A DNA stretch of 64,000 bases from contig VEXF01000002.1 of the NCBI GenBank assembly GCA_009391275.1, positions 30,399-94,398 of the forward strand, in the 5' to 3' direction. Position 1 is the stretch's first letter. Each line of letters begins with the position of its first letter. The translations under genes and the position numbers were made by a program. This document shows positions 35,701 to 44,089 of this stretch, piece after piece. Below the pieces are notes generated by a model. That model saw only the letters and a list, made by a program, of their open reading frames with translations, made no database searches and was not told the origin of the DNA. Source of the DNA: SAR202 cluster bacterium AD-804-J14_MRT_500m (lineage in GTDB: Bacteria; Chloroflexota; Dehalococcoidia; UBA3495; GCA-2712585).

Positions 35701-36662
35701 ACAATATTGGCTTGCTTTATCCAAGCACATCAAAGCGCTCCCTTGGAATCGCCGGTGAAGATGCCGAGGATAGATGGGTTACCCGGTTTAACGATTGTCG
35801 CAAATGTAGTGTTAAGGGTTCGAGTTTCTTGTACACAGACGGATCTGCACTCGAGATGTATGGCGGACAAAACACCATAGAGAACAGCTATTTCTATCAC
35901 ATAGACTGGAGTGGAGCCGATCTCCCCAGGGTCGGGAGCACAATCCTTATGGCCGGCTCGAACAATATTTTCACCCGAAACACACTTCACAAACTTGGTG
36001 CTTCTGAAACCCTGAATCCAGGCAACAGAGCAACAATAACTTTTAACGACATCAGCGATACTGGTCTAGTGCAAAGTGATGGTGCGATGATCCATTTGAT
36101 GCAGCCTCAGATGAACGGGGCTACGGTTGCACACAACTGGGTACATGACAGCGTCAAGATAGGCATTCGTATGGATGGACCTCAACATGATTCCAATACT
36201 GGCCATAGCACCAACGTCCACCATAATGTGATATGGGGCGTCAACGTCGGCATAATGGTAAAGGGCGATAGCCATACAATAGAAAATAACACAGTGTTCG
36301 GTAACTGTATGTGTGAAACTACGGGTTCGAAAATTAAGAACGATATTGTCGTAATGCTCGGTGGAGGTAACACCAAAACCATAACGCAAAACAATGCCGC
36401 CGACAAAATTTCCGGTCACCGTACTGGCAGCTACCCTGTTTATCCGGTGCCAGGCGAATACCGCAACAATTTTAACGGGTACATAGACAGTGGCGGCTCA
36501 GTTGAGTCACAACTAACGTATCCCGCGGCGCATGACTTTCGTCCTAAACCAGGATCAATCTTGGCTGTTCTTGGCATGGGGGCTTACGAAAGCTCCGATA
36601 CTCCCCTATGGACGGCAGGAACTACTTCACGCTTCAAATTCCCTACTTCGCCCAATTATTAA
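32733..36662 (+). CDS. large predicted secreted protein: two discoidin domains, seven RCC1 repeats, right-handed beta-helix
   Basis: About 1309 residues from the first conventional start (TTG 32733). Residues 17-160 and 161-304 are two identical F5/8 type C (discoidin-like) domains. About 310-670 holds seven RCC1-type blades, each with a CALT-x(2)-G-x-VKCWG core. About 690-1309 is a right-handed parallel beta-helix with a pectate-lyase-like start (IQRAADLM ... ATIRGGRYHE) and QLFVDWTEMVPARWPN, seen in glycan-active beta-helix proteins. The signal peptide ending FVQA|APSE runs upstream of 32733: the frame is open from 32646 and reads VILTFGIFLALGLIVPSFVQA with no ATG/GTG/TTG. The true start is therefore unclear. 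Probably an extracellular carbohydrate-binding or carbohydrate-cleaving protein. Confidence 0.8.
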   Translation: MIVPSFVQAAPSEVTSTQNTTPSAIVASASETYSASASNLHPNVPASAFDGKESSAWIKDNMTSGWIKVDLGSNEQSVVSGLELTPAHSTWPGSGVRDFTLEGSDDDRSWATLFNGTAENSTSLQRFTFPNSTAYRFYRVSILNSYTIHIGLSEVELIPSTQNTTPSAIVASASETYSASASNLHPNVPASAFDGKESSAWIKDNMTSGWIKVDLGSNEQSVVSGLELTPAHSTWPGSGVRDFTLEGSDDDRSWATLFNGTAENSTSLQRFTFPNSTAYRFYRVSILNSYTIHIGLSEVELIPSTPISTLSWSAGAVSPMGKNHTCALTTTGIVKCWGSNGYGQIGDGTTNDQATPRDVSGLSDTVTHISAGNDHTCALTTDGVVKCWGRNGQGRLGDGTSTHQAIPVDVTGLTDEIIAVAAGYNHTCALTTTGTVKCWGRNDNGQLGNGTTTRQATPVVVSGLSNTVAAISAGANYTCALTAEGVVKCWGRNGQGRLGDGTSTDQWSPVDVRLTGRATAVSAGANHACALTAEGVVKCWGRNDNGQIGDGTTNDQATPRDVSGLSDTVTHISAGNDHTCALTTTGIVKCWGSNGYGQIGDGTTNDQATPRDVSGLSDTVIHISAGNDRTCALTAEGVVKCWGRNDNGQLGDGANMDRLIPAAVSGATTPGTTPDPDPILATTNSEVHVDCTNEVKATGTPYFVDKVKGNNMFPGTSLCPLKTIQRAADLMNDNNEATIRGGRYHEIVTVNGKNNLTIGAADGEHVIFDGSVDVRADLGAVWVPYKDGIYKARLGTDAWQLFVDWTEMVPARWPNANFVDGSIFDKKNHWAHGTNGESMAGYDNGRLVDATGISDGRESLIMSGVDPTGAIAVLNVANFKTWSRYVTGYDNITGTIEYDEVPMWKKVHHDYFLEGKLELLDVPGEWFFDRENTDMYFMPPLGSDPNDMNIRVKTMSYAFHSTGGDNVHLKNVEFFATTFKFDNCKGCSVDNIGLLYPSTSKRSLGIAGEDAEDRWVTRFNDCRKCSVKGSSFLYTDGSALEMYGGQNTIENSYFYHIDWSGADLPRVGSTILMAGSNNIFTRNTLHKLGASETLNPGNRATITFNDISDTGLVQSDGAMIHLMQPQMNGATVAHNWVHDSVKIGIRMDGPQHDSNTGHSTNVHHNVIWGVNVGIMVKGDSHTIENNTVFGNCMCETTGSKIKNDIVVMLGGGNTKTITQNNAADKISGHRTGSYPVYPVPGEYRNNFNGYIDSGGSVESQLTYPAAHDFRPKPGSILAVLGMGAYESSDTPLWTAGTTSRFKFPTSPNY
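32778..33648 (+). repeat. 432-bp exact tandem duplication (discoidin domain)
   Basis: Copies at about 32781-33212 and 33213-33644 appear identical base for base by eye. The period is 432 bp (144 codons), so the reading frame is kept. The repeat tract with its few shared flanking bases spans 32778-33648. Confidence 0.9.
33650..34740 (+). repeat. seven RCC1-type repeats with near-identical DNA blocks
   Basis: Seven units of roughly 150 bp, each encoding CALT...VKCWG...GQ(I/L)GDG. The block beginning GGGGATGGAACGACCAATG is present three times (about 33768, 34376 and 34529) with almost no changes across more than 90 bases, which points to recent duplication or gene conversion. Confidence 0.85.
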
Positions 36663-36717
36663 GGACACCCTGTAAACAAAAACGTTTATATATTCATGGG
36701 TGCGTCTAGACCTAAAA

Positions 36718-36793
36718 TGGTGGCAACGACTGGGTTCGAACCAGCGACCTAGCGCTTATGAAGCGCCCGCTCTAACCACTGAGCTACGTTGCC
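36718..36793 (-). tRNA. tRNA-Met (anticodon CAT)
   Basis: Minus-strand cloverleaf: acceptor GGCAACG/CGTTGCC, D-arm GCTC...GAGC, anticodon stem GGCGC/GCGCT with loop TTCATAA, T-arm GCTGG-TTCGAAC-CCAGT, discriminator A and an encoded CCA (36718-36720). The first pair is G-C, so it is probably the elongator rather than an initiator. A lysidine-modified tRNA-Ile(CAT) cannot be excluded. It lies between the beta-helix gene and moaC. Confidence 0.93.
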
Positions 36794-36835
36794 ACCTGAG
36801 GCATGCCGGCCAAACACCAAGCATCACCTAGATTT

Positions 36836-36865
36836 ACTATAGCCAACCGTCTAATCCAGTGTCAA
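36836..36865 (-). promoter_or_regulatory. promoter of tRNA-Met
   Basis: On the minus strand TTGACA (36865-36860), an 18-nt spacer and TATAGT (36841-36836): 6/6 and 5/6 to the sigma70 consensus, about 40 bp upstream of the mature tRNA 5' end. Confidence 0.7.
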
Positions 36866-36890
36866 CGAACTCCACGTCCAAACCCATATA

Positions 36891-37373
36891 CTATTCTAGA
36901 ACTATTTCCCCACTCTTTCCGCCCCGCTTACTTACTAACCGGATATTTCCGATCTGCATACCCCGGTCAACTGACTTACACATATCATATACCGTTAATG
37001 CCGTTATACTGACAGCTGTCAAAGCTTCCATCTCTACACCAGTTCGACTAGTGCACTGCACCGTAGCAGTGATAACAATCTGATTTTTATCAACATCAGG
37101 CTCGAGATTGACTGTCACCTGGTCTAAAGGCAAGGGATGACACAAAGGTATCAAACTGGGGGTCTGCTTTGCTGCCATAATACCCGCCAATCTTGCAGTT
37201 GCTAATACGTCTCCTTTTGAAATATCACCTCCCACAATGGATTCCAATGTTTGTGATTTAAGAAATATAGATCCACAGGCAGTTGCTACCCTCTGAGTAA
37301 TGGGCTTTCCTCCCACATTGACCATCTGTGCTTTGCCTTCATTATCTAGATGTGTAAAAGCATTATTTTGAAT
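36891..37373 (-). CDS. moaC: cyclic pyranopterin monophosphate synthase MoaC, apparently with ATT start
   Basis: Second step of molybdenum cofactor synthesis. The core is clear: MVNVGGKPITQRVATACG, the LIPLCHPLPLDQV active-site segment, and GVEMEALTAVSITALTVYDMCK. The first ATG (37325) would remove the conserved N-terminus FTHLDNEGKAQMVNV, which is present in frame upstream. The only start that restores it and has an SD is ATT at 37373-37371: GGAGG ends 6 nt before it, inside the end of moaA. That gives 160 residues, the usual MoaC length. moaA ends 2 nt upstream. Confidence 0.88.
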   Translation of the reverse strand: MQNNAFTHLDNEGKAQMVNVGGKPITQRVATACGSIFLKSQTLESIVGGDISKGDVLATARLAGIMAAKQTPSLIPLCHPLPLDQVTVNLEPDVDKNQIVITATVQCTSRTGVEMEALTAVSITALTVYDMCKSVDRGMQIGNIRLVSKRGGKSGEIVLE

Positions 37374-37375
37374 CT

Positions 37376-38386
37376 TTAACCTCCTATCTGATACATCTCT
37401 ACTTTTCTTTTTGGAACATTTATTAAAGAAGATCTATCTTCAGAATACTTGTCGACCCTGTTCTGCCATACCTTCGTGATAATCTCTGTAATTTGATCAT
37501 CTGTGGCTCTCTTACGCATTGGGCCACGGAGATCCTGTCCATTTTGAGCGAATAGGCACGTGTACAATTTCCCGTCGGTGGAAAGCCTTGCCCGTGTACA
37601 ATTCCCACAGAATGGGTTTGACACAGACGTGATTACCCCAATTTCTCCATTGCCATCTTTATACCTATAGCGACGAGCGACTTCACCGGGATAGTTTGGT
37701 TCCAAAGGCTCTAATGGAATCTCCGAATGGATCTTTGAGACGATCTCATCTACTGTGACCACTTGGTTCAAATCCCATCCATTTAAGTTCCCCACATCCA
37801 TGTATTCAATGAACCTTACAATATGTCCCGTTCCTTTAAAGTGCCTGGCTAAATCTACTATTGTGTGATCATTGACCCCGCGTTGAACTACCGCATTGAT
37901 TTTTATGGGCTGTAGACCTACCTCATGTGCCTTACCTATGCCATCTAGCACCCGGTCTGGACTATAGTTTTTTCCATTCATTATTTGAAACACATTGTTA
38001 TCTAGGCTGTCCAGACTAACTGTCACTCTACTTAAGCCCGCGTCTTTGAGCACCTGAGCTTTTTGCTTTAACAAATAGCCGTTTGTTGTAAGCGTTAGAT
38101 CTTCAACGCCCTTGATCCGGGCAATCATCTCGACAAGCTCTTCTACATTTTGTCGCACTAACGGTTCACCACCTGTTAGTCGGACCTTAGTTACTCCAAG
38201 TGACACGAATATTCCCACCAACCGGGCAGTTTCTTCAAACGATAACACTGATGACTTAGGGAGGAACTGGTACCTCTCGCCATAGACTTCAGCTGGCATG
38301 CAATATGGACATCTAAAGTTGCATCTGTCAGTTACAGATACCCTAAGGTCTCTAAGATGTCTCTTGTACTTATCACTGATAGACAT
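37376..38386 (-). CDS. moaA: GTP 3',8-cyclase MoaA (radical SAM)
   Basis: First step of molybdenum cofactor synthesis. Radical-SAM cluster TDRCNFRCPYC at the N-terminus, the second [4Fe-4S] site CGNCTRARLSTDGKLYTCLF near the C-terminus, and the LTGGEP motif. From the ATG at 38386 the protein has about 336 residues and starts MSISDKYKRHLRDLRVS, which fits the family. An upstream in-frame TTG (38416) would overlap rdgB. The gene overlaps the ribosome-binding site of moaC. moaD, moaE and mogA are not in the window. Confidence 0.93.
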   Translation of the reverse strand: MSISDKYKRHLRDLRVSVTDRCNFRCPYCMPAEVYGERYQFLPKSSVLSFEETARLVGIFVSLGVTKVRLTGGEPLVRQNVEELVEMIARIKGVEDLTLTTNGYLLKQKAQVLKDAGLSRVTVSLDSLDNNVFQIMNGKNYSPDRVLDGIGKAHEVGLQPIKINAVVQRGVNDHTIVDLARHFKGTGHIVRFIEYMDVGNLNGWDLNQVVTVDEIVSKIHSEIPLEPLEPNYPGEVARRYRYKDGNGEIGVITSVSNPFCGNCTRARLSTDGKLYTCLFAQNGQDLRGPMRKRATDDQITEIITKVWQNRVDKYSEDRSSLINVPKRKVEMYQIGG

Positions 38387-38400
38387 TTGGTACTGCCGGC

Positions 38401-39033
38401 CTACGTCTTGATCCAATCGTTGTATGCCTTTAATCCTTCGGACGCCAGCGCAACGGCTTTTGCTCTATGGCTTATTTGGTTTTTTTCGGCAGGTGACAGC
38501 TCGGCCATAGTTTTACCTAACTCTGGTATAAAAAAGACCGGATCGTACCCAAACCCGTTTCCACCCTTCGGATCCTCAATAATACGCCCTTCACATTCCC
38601 CCGAGAAAATTTTGGGAGATCCGCCGGGCTGCATTACAGCGATAACACATTTAAAACGAGCTTTCCACTGAGATCCTCCGACAGTTTTCAGTTTTTTAAT
38701 AAGGAATGTAATCTTCTGGGAATCACTTGCCGATGGACCAGCGTACCTCGCCGATCTGACCCCTGGCTCTCCCCCTAATGCCCCTACTTCCAAACCTGAG
38801 TCATCCGCCAAAGTAAGCATACCACTTAACCGGGAATAGGCGTCGGCTTTCAAAATAGCGTTATCTTCGAAAGTCAAACCTGTTTCAGGAACATCTGAAT
38901 GTATCCCTAGGTCAGCAAGCGACACTAGGTCAAACGGACAACCAGCAAGTATTTTTGTAATTTCATGAAACTTTCCTTGATTAGTAGTGGCTATGAGGAG
39001 CTTACAGGTTCCCCTGTCCACCTTACTCTGCAC
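38401..39033 (-). CDS. rdgB: XTP/dITP diphosphatase (RdgB/HAM1)
   Basis: About 210 residues. LLIATTNQGKFHEI is the nucleotide-binding start, LTLADDSGLEVGALGGEPGVRSARYAG the conserved centre, and GNGFGYDPVFFIPELGKTMAELSPAEKNQISHRAKA the C-terminal signature. It cleaves non-canonical purine triphosphates to keep them out of DNA. The start is GTG at 39033 (or GTG 39021), 3 nt after the aldolase stop, so it is in the same operon. Confidence 0.93.
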   Translation of the reverse strand: MQSKVDRGTCKLLIATTNQGKFHEITKILAGCPFDLVSLADLGIHSDVPETGLTFEDNAILKADAYSRLSGMLTLADDSGLEVGALGGEPGVRSARYAGPSASDSQKITFLIKKLKTVGGSQWKARFKCVIAVMQPGGSPKIFSGECEGRIIEDPKGGNGFGYDPVFFIPELGKTMAELSPAEKNQISHRAKAVALASEGLKAYNDWIKT

Positions 39034-39036
39034 CGC

Positions 39037-40074
39037 CTAAACGGTGGCGGCCTCCCGTTCCATTTCTTGAGTGTATGCCCCCTGGCGTGCCGCACTGGTT
39101 ACCAACGCCCTATGAAGAAACACACTTTGCGCTTTTCCAGTATTGGCTGCCAAGCCAGCCCAGGCTTTTAAAGGCGCAGATTGAAGGCCACGCCCATATG
39201 AGAAGCTTAGTTGCCATGGCGCGCCGACGACAGCAGCTTCTTGATTAATAGCATTAAGATTGACTGTTGCTTCTTCGTCGCTTTGGCCACCAGACAGAAA
39301 CACCACTCCGGGTAATGCGGGAGGCAATACACTCTTGAAGCAGTCTACCGTCTGTTTCCCAACTTCTGACGGTGTCGCGCGGTTTTTTGCTGACTTGCCG
39401 GACAGGACCATGTTAGGTTTCAGTAAGATTCCTCCTACATCCACCCCTTGGATGCCCAACTGGTAGAATACCTCTCTAAGAGTCATTTGAGTAACCTCAC
39501 AGCAACGTTCTATACTGTGATCTCCATCCATCAACACTTCGGGCTCCACGATAGGTACAAGACCCGCTTCTTGGCTCAATGCTGCATAACGAGCAAGGGC
39601 GTGAGCGTTGACATCGATACAATATTTGGTAGGAATTGCCGACCCTATAGTTATTATGGCACGCCATTTCGTGAACTGAGCCCCAAGTGAAGAATACTCG
39701 AAAAGTCGTTCTCTTAGACCATCAAGCCCTTCGGTTATTTTCTCGGTAGGTGACCCGGCGAGATCCTTACCGCTTTGGTCAACCTTAATCCCTGGTATTA
39801 TGTTTTGATCCTTCAAAACTTGAACTAACGATGTACCATCAGCTCCATTTTGCCTTATTGTTTCGTCGAATAAAATTATCCCACTAATATAATTATTAGC
39901 ACCTTTGGCACGAAATAACATCTCTCGATAATCGCGCCGATTCTCTTCTGTAGATTCTACTTGAATAGAATCAAACCTTCTGGCGATTGTCGGTGAACTT
40001 TCGTCTGCAGCCAATATACCTTTAGCGGGTGCAACCAGTGCATGAGCCGTACTAGCTAGTTTCTGGTGGTCCAT
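39037..40074 (-). CDS. class I fructose-bisphosphate aldolase
   Basis: 345-residue Schiff-base aldolase of the eukaryotic-like class I type. The N-terminus APAKGILAADESSPTIARRF is a family hallmark, LLKPNMVLSGKS contains the active-site Lys region, and VFLSGGQSDEEATVNLNAIN is also conserved. It acts in glycolysis and gluconeogenesis. ATG start at 40074 follows GGGAGACGATC. It sits directly after FBPase, giving a gluconeogenic pair. Confidence 0.93.
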   Translation of the reverse strand: MDHQKLASTAHALVAPAKGILAADESSPTIARRFDSIQVESTEENRRDYREMLFRAKGANNYISGIILFDETIRQNGADGTSLVQVLKDQNIIPGIKVDQSGKDLAGSPTEKITEGLDGLRERLFEYSSLGAQFTKWRAIITIGSAIPTKYCIDVNAHALARYAALSQEAGLVPIVEPEVLMDGDHSIERCCEVTQMTLREVFYQLGIQGVDVGGILLKPNMVLSGKSAKNRATPSEVGKQTVDCFKSVLPPALPGVVFLSGGQSDEEATVNLNAINQEAAVVGAPWQLSFSYGRGLQSAPLKAWAGLAANTGKAQSVFLHRALVTSAARQGAYTQEMEREAATV

Positions 40075-40116
40075 GATCGTCTCCCTTAGCTAATTTCCGA
40101 ATACTGTTCCCGGCAA

Positions 40117-41079
40117 TTACCCATTCTTGATAGTGTCTACAATCTGTTCCACTACAGCTTTGTTGCCTAGTATTAGTGGTGTTCGTTGGTGGAGTTTCTT
40201 AGGCTGAATATCTAAAATCCGCTCTCTCCCGTTTGAGGCCGACCCACCAGCTTGTTCCGCAACGAAACCTAACGGATTTGCTTCATACATCAACCTCAGT
40301 TTACCTTCAGAATTCTTTTGGTCGGCTGGGTACAAGAAAACCCCACCTTTCAACAGGTTCCGATGGAAGTCGGCAACAAGGGAACCCACGTAACGAAGCG
40401 AATACGTGTCTCTCAGAGCAATTACCGCTGACTGCGTCGGTTGATCCAAACGCTTAAAGTTACCGTCATTTGTGCTGTAATATTGGCACTCGTTTGGAAT
40501 TCTAATATCCGACTGTGTCAGGGAAAATTCACCAGTTGATGTGTCAAGAGTAAATGCTTGCACGCTTTCCTGTGTTGCGGTGACCAAAACGGTACTAGAC
40601 CCATAAATGACATAGGCTGCCGCTATCTGCTCGTTTCCGGGTCTCAACAACGTAGACTCATCCACGGGTCCTCCATCGGTTCTACACCAGATGCCAAATA
40701 TAGAGCCTATACTTACCGCTACGTCTATGTTAGATGATCCATCCACTGGATCCATGAGCACAATGTATTTGTGCTCATGGTCCTGACCGACCATGACAGG
40801 GTCTTCGAGTTCTTCGCATCCAATTGCTGCTACTCTGCCAGATTCGCTTAAGACCTTGACGAAAATGTCGGATCCTGCGCTATCCAGTCGCTGAACCATT
40901 TCTCCCTGGACATTAACTTCCCCAGTGGAACCTAAAACATCAACCAACCCAGCATTTTCTACTTGAGATTGGAGTAAACGCGCTCCTTTTGATATAGCCA
41001 ATATGACAGCGTCAAGTCCTTCGTATCCGGCACTATCTCCCCAAGCAGAAACAGTATAATTCTTGATCGTCTGTTTCAA
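40117..41079 (-). CDS. fbp: class 1 fructose-1,6-bisphosphatase
   Basis: About 320 residues of FBPase class 1. The metal-site motif is MDPVDGSSNIDVAVSIGSIFGI, with AIGCEELEDPV before it and FHRNLLKGGVFLYPAD and GKLRLMYEANPLGFVAEQAGG after it. TTG at 41079 is preferred: GGAG stands 8 nt upstream and it matches the usual N-terminus (KQTIKNYTVSAW). A further TTG at 41112 has no SD. It gates gluconeogenesis. Confidence 0.92.
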   Translation of the reverse strand: MKQTIKNYTVSAWGDSAGYEGLDAVILAISKGARLLQSQVENAGLVDVLGSTGEVNVQGEMVQRLDSAGSDIFVKVLSESGRVAAIGCEELEDPVMVGQDHEHKYIVLMDPVDGSSNIDVAVSIGSIFGIWCRTDGGPVDESTLLRPGNEQIAAAYVIYGSSTVLVTATQESVQAFTLDTSTGEFSLTQSDIRIPNECQYYSTNDGNFKRLDQPTQSAVIALRDTYSLRYVGSLVADFHRNLLKGGVFLYPADQKNSEGKLRLMYEANPLGFVAEQAGGSASNGRERILDIQPKKLHQRTPLILGNKAVVEQIVDTIKNG

Positions 41080-41220
41080 TATCTCTACTCCATTTGCCCA
41101 ACCATGGCCCAAGAATCAAAGAAATGCCAAGAGATGTTGTAATCTTATCCAAGAGCGGATCAACCCAGACCGATGGGTACAAACAGCAACCTTCGCAAAA
41201 CCACTAATTAGCTCAACTGT

Positions 41221-41249
41221 AATCTATCAGACCGATTTATGGGTGTCAA
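41221..41249 (-). promoter_or_regulatory. promoter upstream of fbp
   Basis: Minus strand TTGACA (41249-41244), a 17-nt spacer and TAGATT (41226-41221). Lies in the 263-bp gap between the mutase and fbp genes; the predicted leader of about 135 nt is long enough to carry regulation. I see no further element there. Confidence 0.5.
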
Positions 41250-41342
41250 ATTCACAACTAGTTGGACTGAATATTTTCGTGCATTTATGCTTTATACGTA
41301 TGCTGATATCGTTATATATCTGAGATAAACAACGTTTTATGG

Positions 41343-42950
41343 CTATAGCAACCATGTAGGCTTATATTCACCGAACACTTCCCTAAAAACGCCCATCATC
41401 TCCCCTAATGTGGCATACGATTGTACTGCGTCAAGGATGTAGGGCATTAGATTATCTGTGCCTCTCGCAGCCGTTTCCAAATCTCTAAGCCGACTTTTTA
41501 CCTGTCTGTTGTCTCTGGTACGGCGCACATCATTCAAACGCGATATTTGCCGGTGTTCACCTTCCATGTCAACCTTTAGCAACGGTATCTCTAATTGTTC
41601 TCCCAAAGACTCATACGCATTTACTCCCACCATAACCCTATCGTGTCGGTCCATCTCCTGCTGATATACGTATGCTGATTCGGCTATTTCTCTTTGAAGG
41701 AAACCACTCTCTATTGCTGGAATTACTCCTCCAATGTCCTCTATTCGATCAAAGTACACCTGTGCTCCGTCAGCCACCTGACGTGTCAATGTTTCCAGGT
41801 AAAAGCTGCCACCCAATGGGTCAACAGTGCCGGTCACCCCCATCTCTTCGGCTATTACTTGTTGGGTACGCAACGCTATCAATGCCGCCTTCTCTGACGG
41901 CAGTGCCCACGCTTCGTCCATAGAGTTTGTATGAAGTGATTGGCAACCCCCTAAAACAGCAGCCATCGCTTGAAGGGCCACTCGTGTAATGTTATTTTCC
42001 GGCTGCTGCGCAGTAAGCGTAAATCCGGCAGTTTGAGCGTGGAACCTCATCCACCAGGACCTTGGGTTTTTAGCACCGTATTTATCTCTCATCGCTTCCG
42101 CCCATAATTTCCTGGCAGCGCGGAATTTTGCTATTTCTTCGAAAAAATCATTATGTACGTTAAAAAAAAAGCTCAACCGAGGCGCAAAAGAATCTATAGA
42201 AAGACCTCGATCCAGACACCAGTCCACATATTCAAACCCATCCGCCAGAGTGAACGCTAGTTCCTGGACAGCGGTTGATCCGGCCTCACGAATATGGTAT
42301 CCACTTATACTGATTGGGTTCCATTTGGGTAATTGTCCGGATGCAAATTCCACCGTGTCGGTAACCAATCTCATGGATGGCCCAGGCGGGAAAATATACT
42401 CGTTTTGAGCACTGTATTCTTTAAGAATATCATTCTGAATCGTTCCACCTAGTGTCTCAAGCGGCAGTCCTCGTTTTTGAGCTAACGCTATATACATAGC
42501 CCATATGATTGCCGCCGGGCTATTTATAGTCATGGATGTCGTAATTTGGTCCAAAGGGATTCCGTCAAATAAGGCTTCCATGTCTGCTAGTGAAGACACT
42601 GCTGTGCCACACCTGCCAAATTCTCCTGCTGCTGCTTTATCGTCGGTGTCATACCCATATAACGTAGGCATATCAAATGCCACACTGAGTCCCGTCTGAC
42701 CTTGATCTAGTAGGTATTTAAACCGGGCGTTCGTTTCTTCAGCAGTTCCATACCCGGCAAACATTCTCATAGTCCACAGTCGTCCACGATACCCTGTAGC
42801 GTGTACCCCGCGCACGAACGGAAATTCACCAGGCAATCCTACGTCCCTGGATTGCTCGTTTCCGTCGGAATAGGCCTGTTCGTAGACTCTATCAATCTCT
42901 ATCCCAGAAGGGGTCTTGAACAGCGATTTCCTCTCTGGGGACGATTCCAA
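41343..42950 (-). CDS. acyl-CoA mutase large subunit (methylmalonyl-/isobutyryl-CoA mutase family), no B12-binding domain
   Basis: 535 residues: the substrate TIM barrel only, so a separate B12-binding subunit (not in this window) is needed. Hallmarks: [50 protein letters not shown] and [22 protein letters not shown]. Tyr54 aligns with Tyr89 of methylmalonyl-CoA mutase. The residue aligned with carboxylate-binding Arg207 is Gln182 ([11 protein letters not shown]), as in isobutyryl- and 2-hydroxyisobutyryl-CoA mutases. It may therefore not be a methylmalonyl-CoA mutase. The start is TTG at 42950 with GGTGA six nt upstream. Confidence 0.9.
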   Translation of the reverse strand: MESSPERKSLFKTPSGIEIDRVYEQAYSDGNEQSRDVGLPGEFPFVRGVHATGYRGRLWTMRMFAGYGTAEETNARFKYLLDQGQTGLSVAFDMPTLYGYDTDDKAAAGEFGRCGTAVSSLADMEALFDGIPLDQITTSMTINSPAAIIWAMYIALAQKRGLPLETLGGTIQNDILKEYSAQNEYIFPPGPSMRLVTDTVEFASGQLPKWNPISISGYHIREAGSTAVQELAFTLADGFEYVDWCLDRGLSIDSFAPRLSFFFNVHNDFFEEIAKFRAARKLWAEAMRDKYGAKNPRSWWMRFHAQTAGFTLTAQQPENNITRVALQAMAAVLGGCQSLHTNSMDEAWALPSEKAALIALRTQQVIAEEMGVTGTVDPLGGSFYLETLTRQVADGAQVYFDRIEDIGGVIPAIESGFLQREIAESAYVYQQEMDRHDRVMVGVNAYESLGEQLEIPLLKVDMEGEHRQISRLNDVRRTRDNRQVKSRLRDLETAARGTDNLMPYILDAVQSYATLGEMMGVFREVFGEYKPTWLL

Positions 42951-43008
42951 ATTAAATCACCTCTGATTCTTGTTCTTAAATAAGTCTCGCAACCTCAAGA
43001 AATCCTAG

Positions 43009-43218
43009 TCAATTCCGAATGTCTCCTGTTGCACGGGCAGATCGTATTTCTTTAACTTTACTCTCTAATTGTGCCCTATAAAACATGGTCAACCTCCCAC
43101 AACCAAAACATTCCAACCCAACATGGTCACCTAAGCGTGTGACTTTCCATCTAAATTCTCCACAGGGATGCCGTTTTTTTAGGTGTATGTAATCTCCTAA
43201 TCGGAGCTTCAAGGCCAT
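43009..43218 (-). CDS. DUF951 family protein
   Basis: 69 residues matching the DUF951 pattern: LKKRHPCGEFRWKVTRLGDHVGLECFGCGRLTMF, with Cys residues in HPCG and ECFGC. It is a small, widespread protein of unknown function in Firmicutes and Chloroflexota. The ATG overlaps the end of pyrF by 10 nt and has AAGGA upstream. Confidence 0.88.
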   Translation of the reverse strand: MALKLRLGDYIHLKKRHPCGEFRWKVTRLGDHVGLECFGCGRLTMFYRAQLESKVKEIRSARATGDIRN

Positions 43219-44045
43219 CCTTTTCCTTTACTTTCCAGTTCGTTTGTTATTTCTCGATTCATAGCCAGTGCTTGTCGCCTTGCTGCCTGAGCGAAGTCTT
43301 TTCCAGAAGAAGCGTAAATCACTGACCTAGATGAATTTATGATAGCCCCACGTCCAAACTTGTTGACTCCTGACCGGACTACAGATTTAAGGTCACCCTC
43401 CTGAGCTCCTACACCTGGTATCAAAAAAGGCATTCCTGGATATTCTTCTCGTAGACATCCTAAATCTTGTGGATAGGTCGCACCAACTACCAACCCCAGA
43501 TTCTGGTTTGTGTTCCATTGATCCAGCTTTCGAGCTATCAACTCGTACAACCGCACCATTCCTTTATCATCGTCTACTACAGCATCTTGAAAATCCTTGG
43601 CGCCAGGATTAGATGAACGACACCATACATATACACCTTTATCATGGTACTGGAGAAAAGGTTCTATAGAGTCTTGTCCTCCATAAGCATTGACCGTCAC
43701 GGCATCGAAGCCCCACATATCGAACAATGCTCTTGCATAACTCGCGCTGCTATTCCCAATATCTCCCCGTTTACCGTCCCCGATCAACAGAACATCACTG
43801 GTTTTACCCCGAATATATTCCAAAGTTTTATCTAACCCCTTTAACCCAGGTATTCCCAAGGCTTCGTAAAACGCCAAGTTAGGTTTGTATGCGCACACCA
43901 CGTCAAAAGTTTCATCTACGATCCGGCGATTGAATTCATATACATCACTTAGTGGCATTCTACTTGGATCGGGATCCAAGCCAATTGAGACTAAACTGCG
44001 CGAAGTATTCCATGCCCGATCCAGCCTTTCGTAGAACAATGACAT
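43209..44045 (-). CDS. pyrF: orotidine-5'-phosphate decarboxylase (type 2)
   Basis: 278 residues, last step of UMP synthesis. It has SIGLDPDPSRMP at the start, the catalytic cluster LLIGDGKRGDIGNSSASYARAL (the D-x-K-R-x-D pattern), and LIPGVGAQEGDL near the end. This is the longer type-2 form. The ATG at 44045 has no SD, but a -10 TATACT at 44061-44056 places the transcript start about 4 nt before it. It is the first gene of the pyrF-DUF951 unit. Confidence 0.94.
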   Translation of the reverse strand: MSLFYERLDRAWNTSRSLVSIGLDPDPSRMPLSDVYEFNRRIVDETFDVVCAYKPNLAFYEALGIPGLKGLDKTLEYIRGKTSDVLLIGDGKRGDIGNSSASYARALFDMWGFDAVTVNAYGGQDSIEPFLQYHDKGVYVWCRSSNPGAKDFQDAVVDDDKGMVRLYELIARKLDQWNTNQNLGLVVGATYPQDLGCLREEYPGMPFLIPGVGAQEGDLKSVVRSGVNKFGRGAIINSSRSVIYASSGKDFAQAARRQALAMNREITNELESKGKGWP

Positions 44046-44055
44046 AATGCAACCC

Positions 44056-44080
44056 AGTATAACCCAAAATTTGCTAACAT
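44056..44080. promoter_or_regulatory. back-to-back -10 elements in the 44-bp pyrF/sfsA divergent gap
   Basis: Minus-strand TATACT (44061-44056) serves pyrF. Plus-strand TGC-TAACAT (hexamer 44075-44080) serves sfsA. Each is 9-10 nt from its start codon and neither gene has an SD, so both messages are probably leaderless or have leaders of 2-4 nt. Confidence 0.45.
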
Positions 44081-44089
44081 CACGAAACT

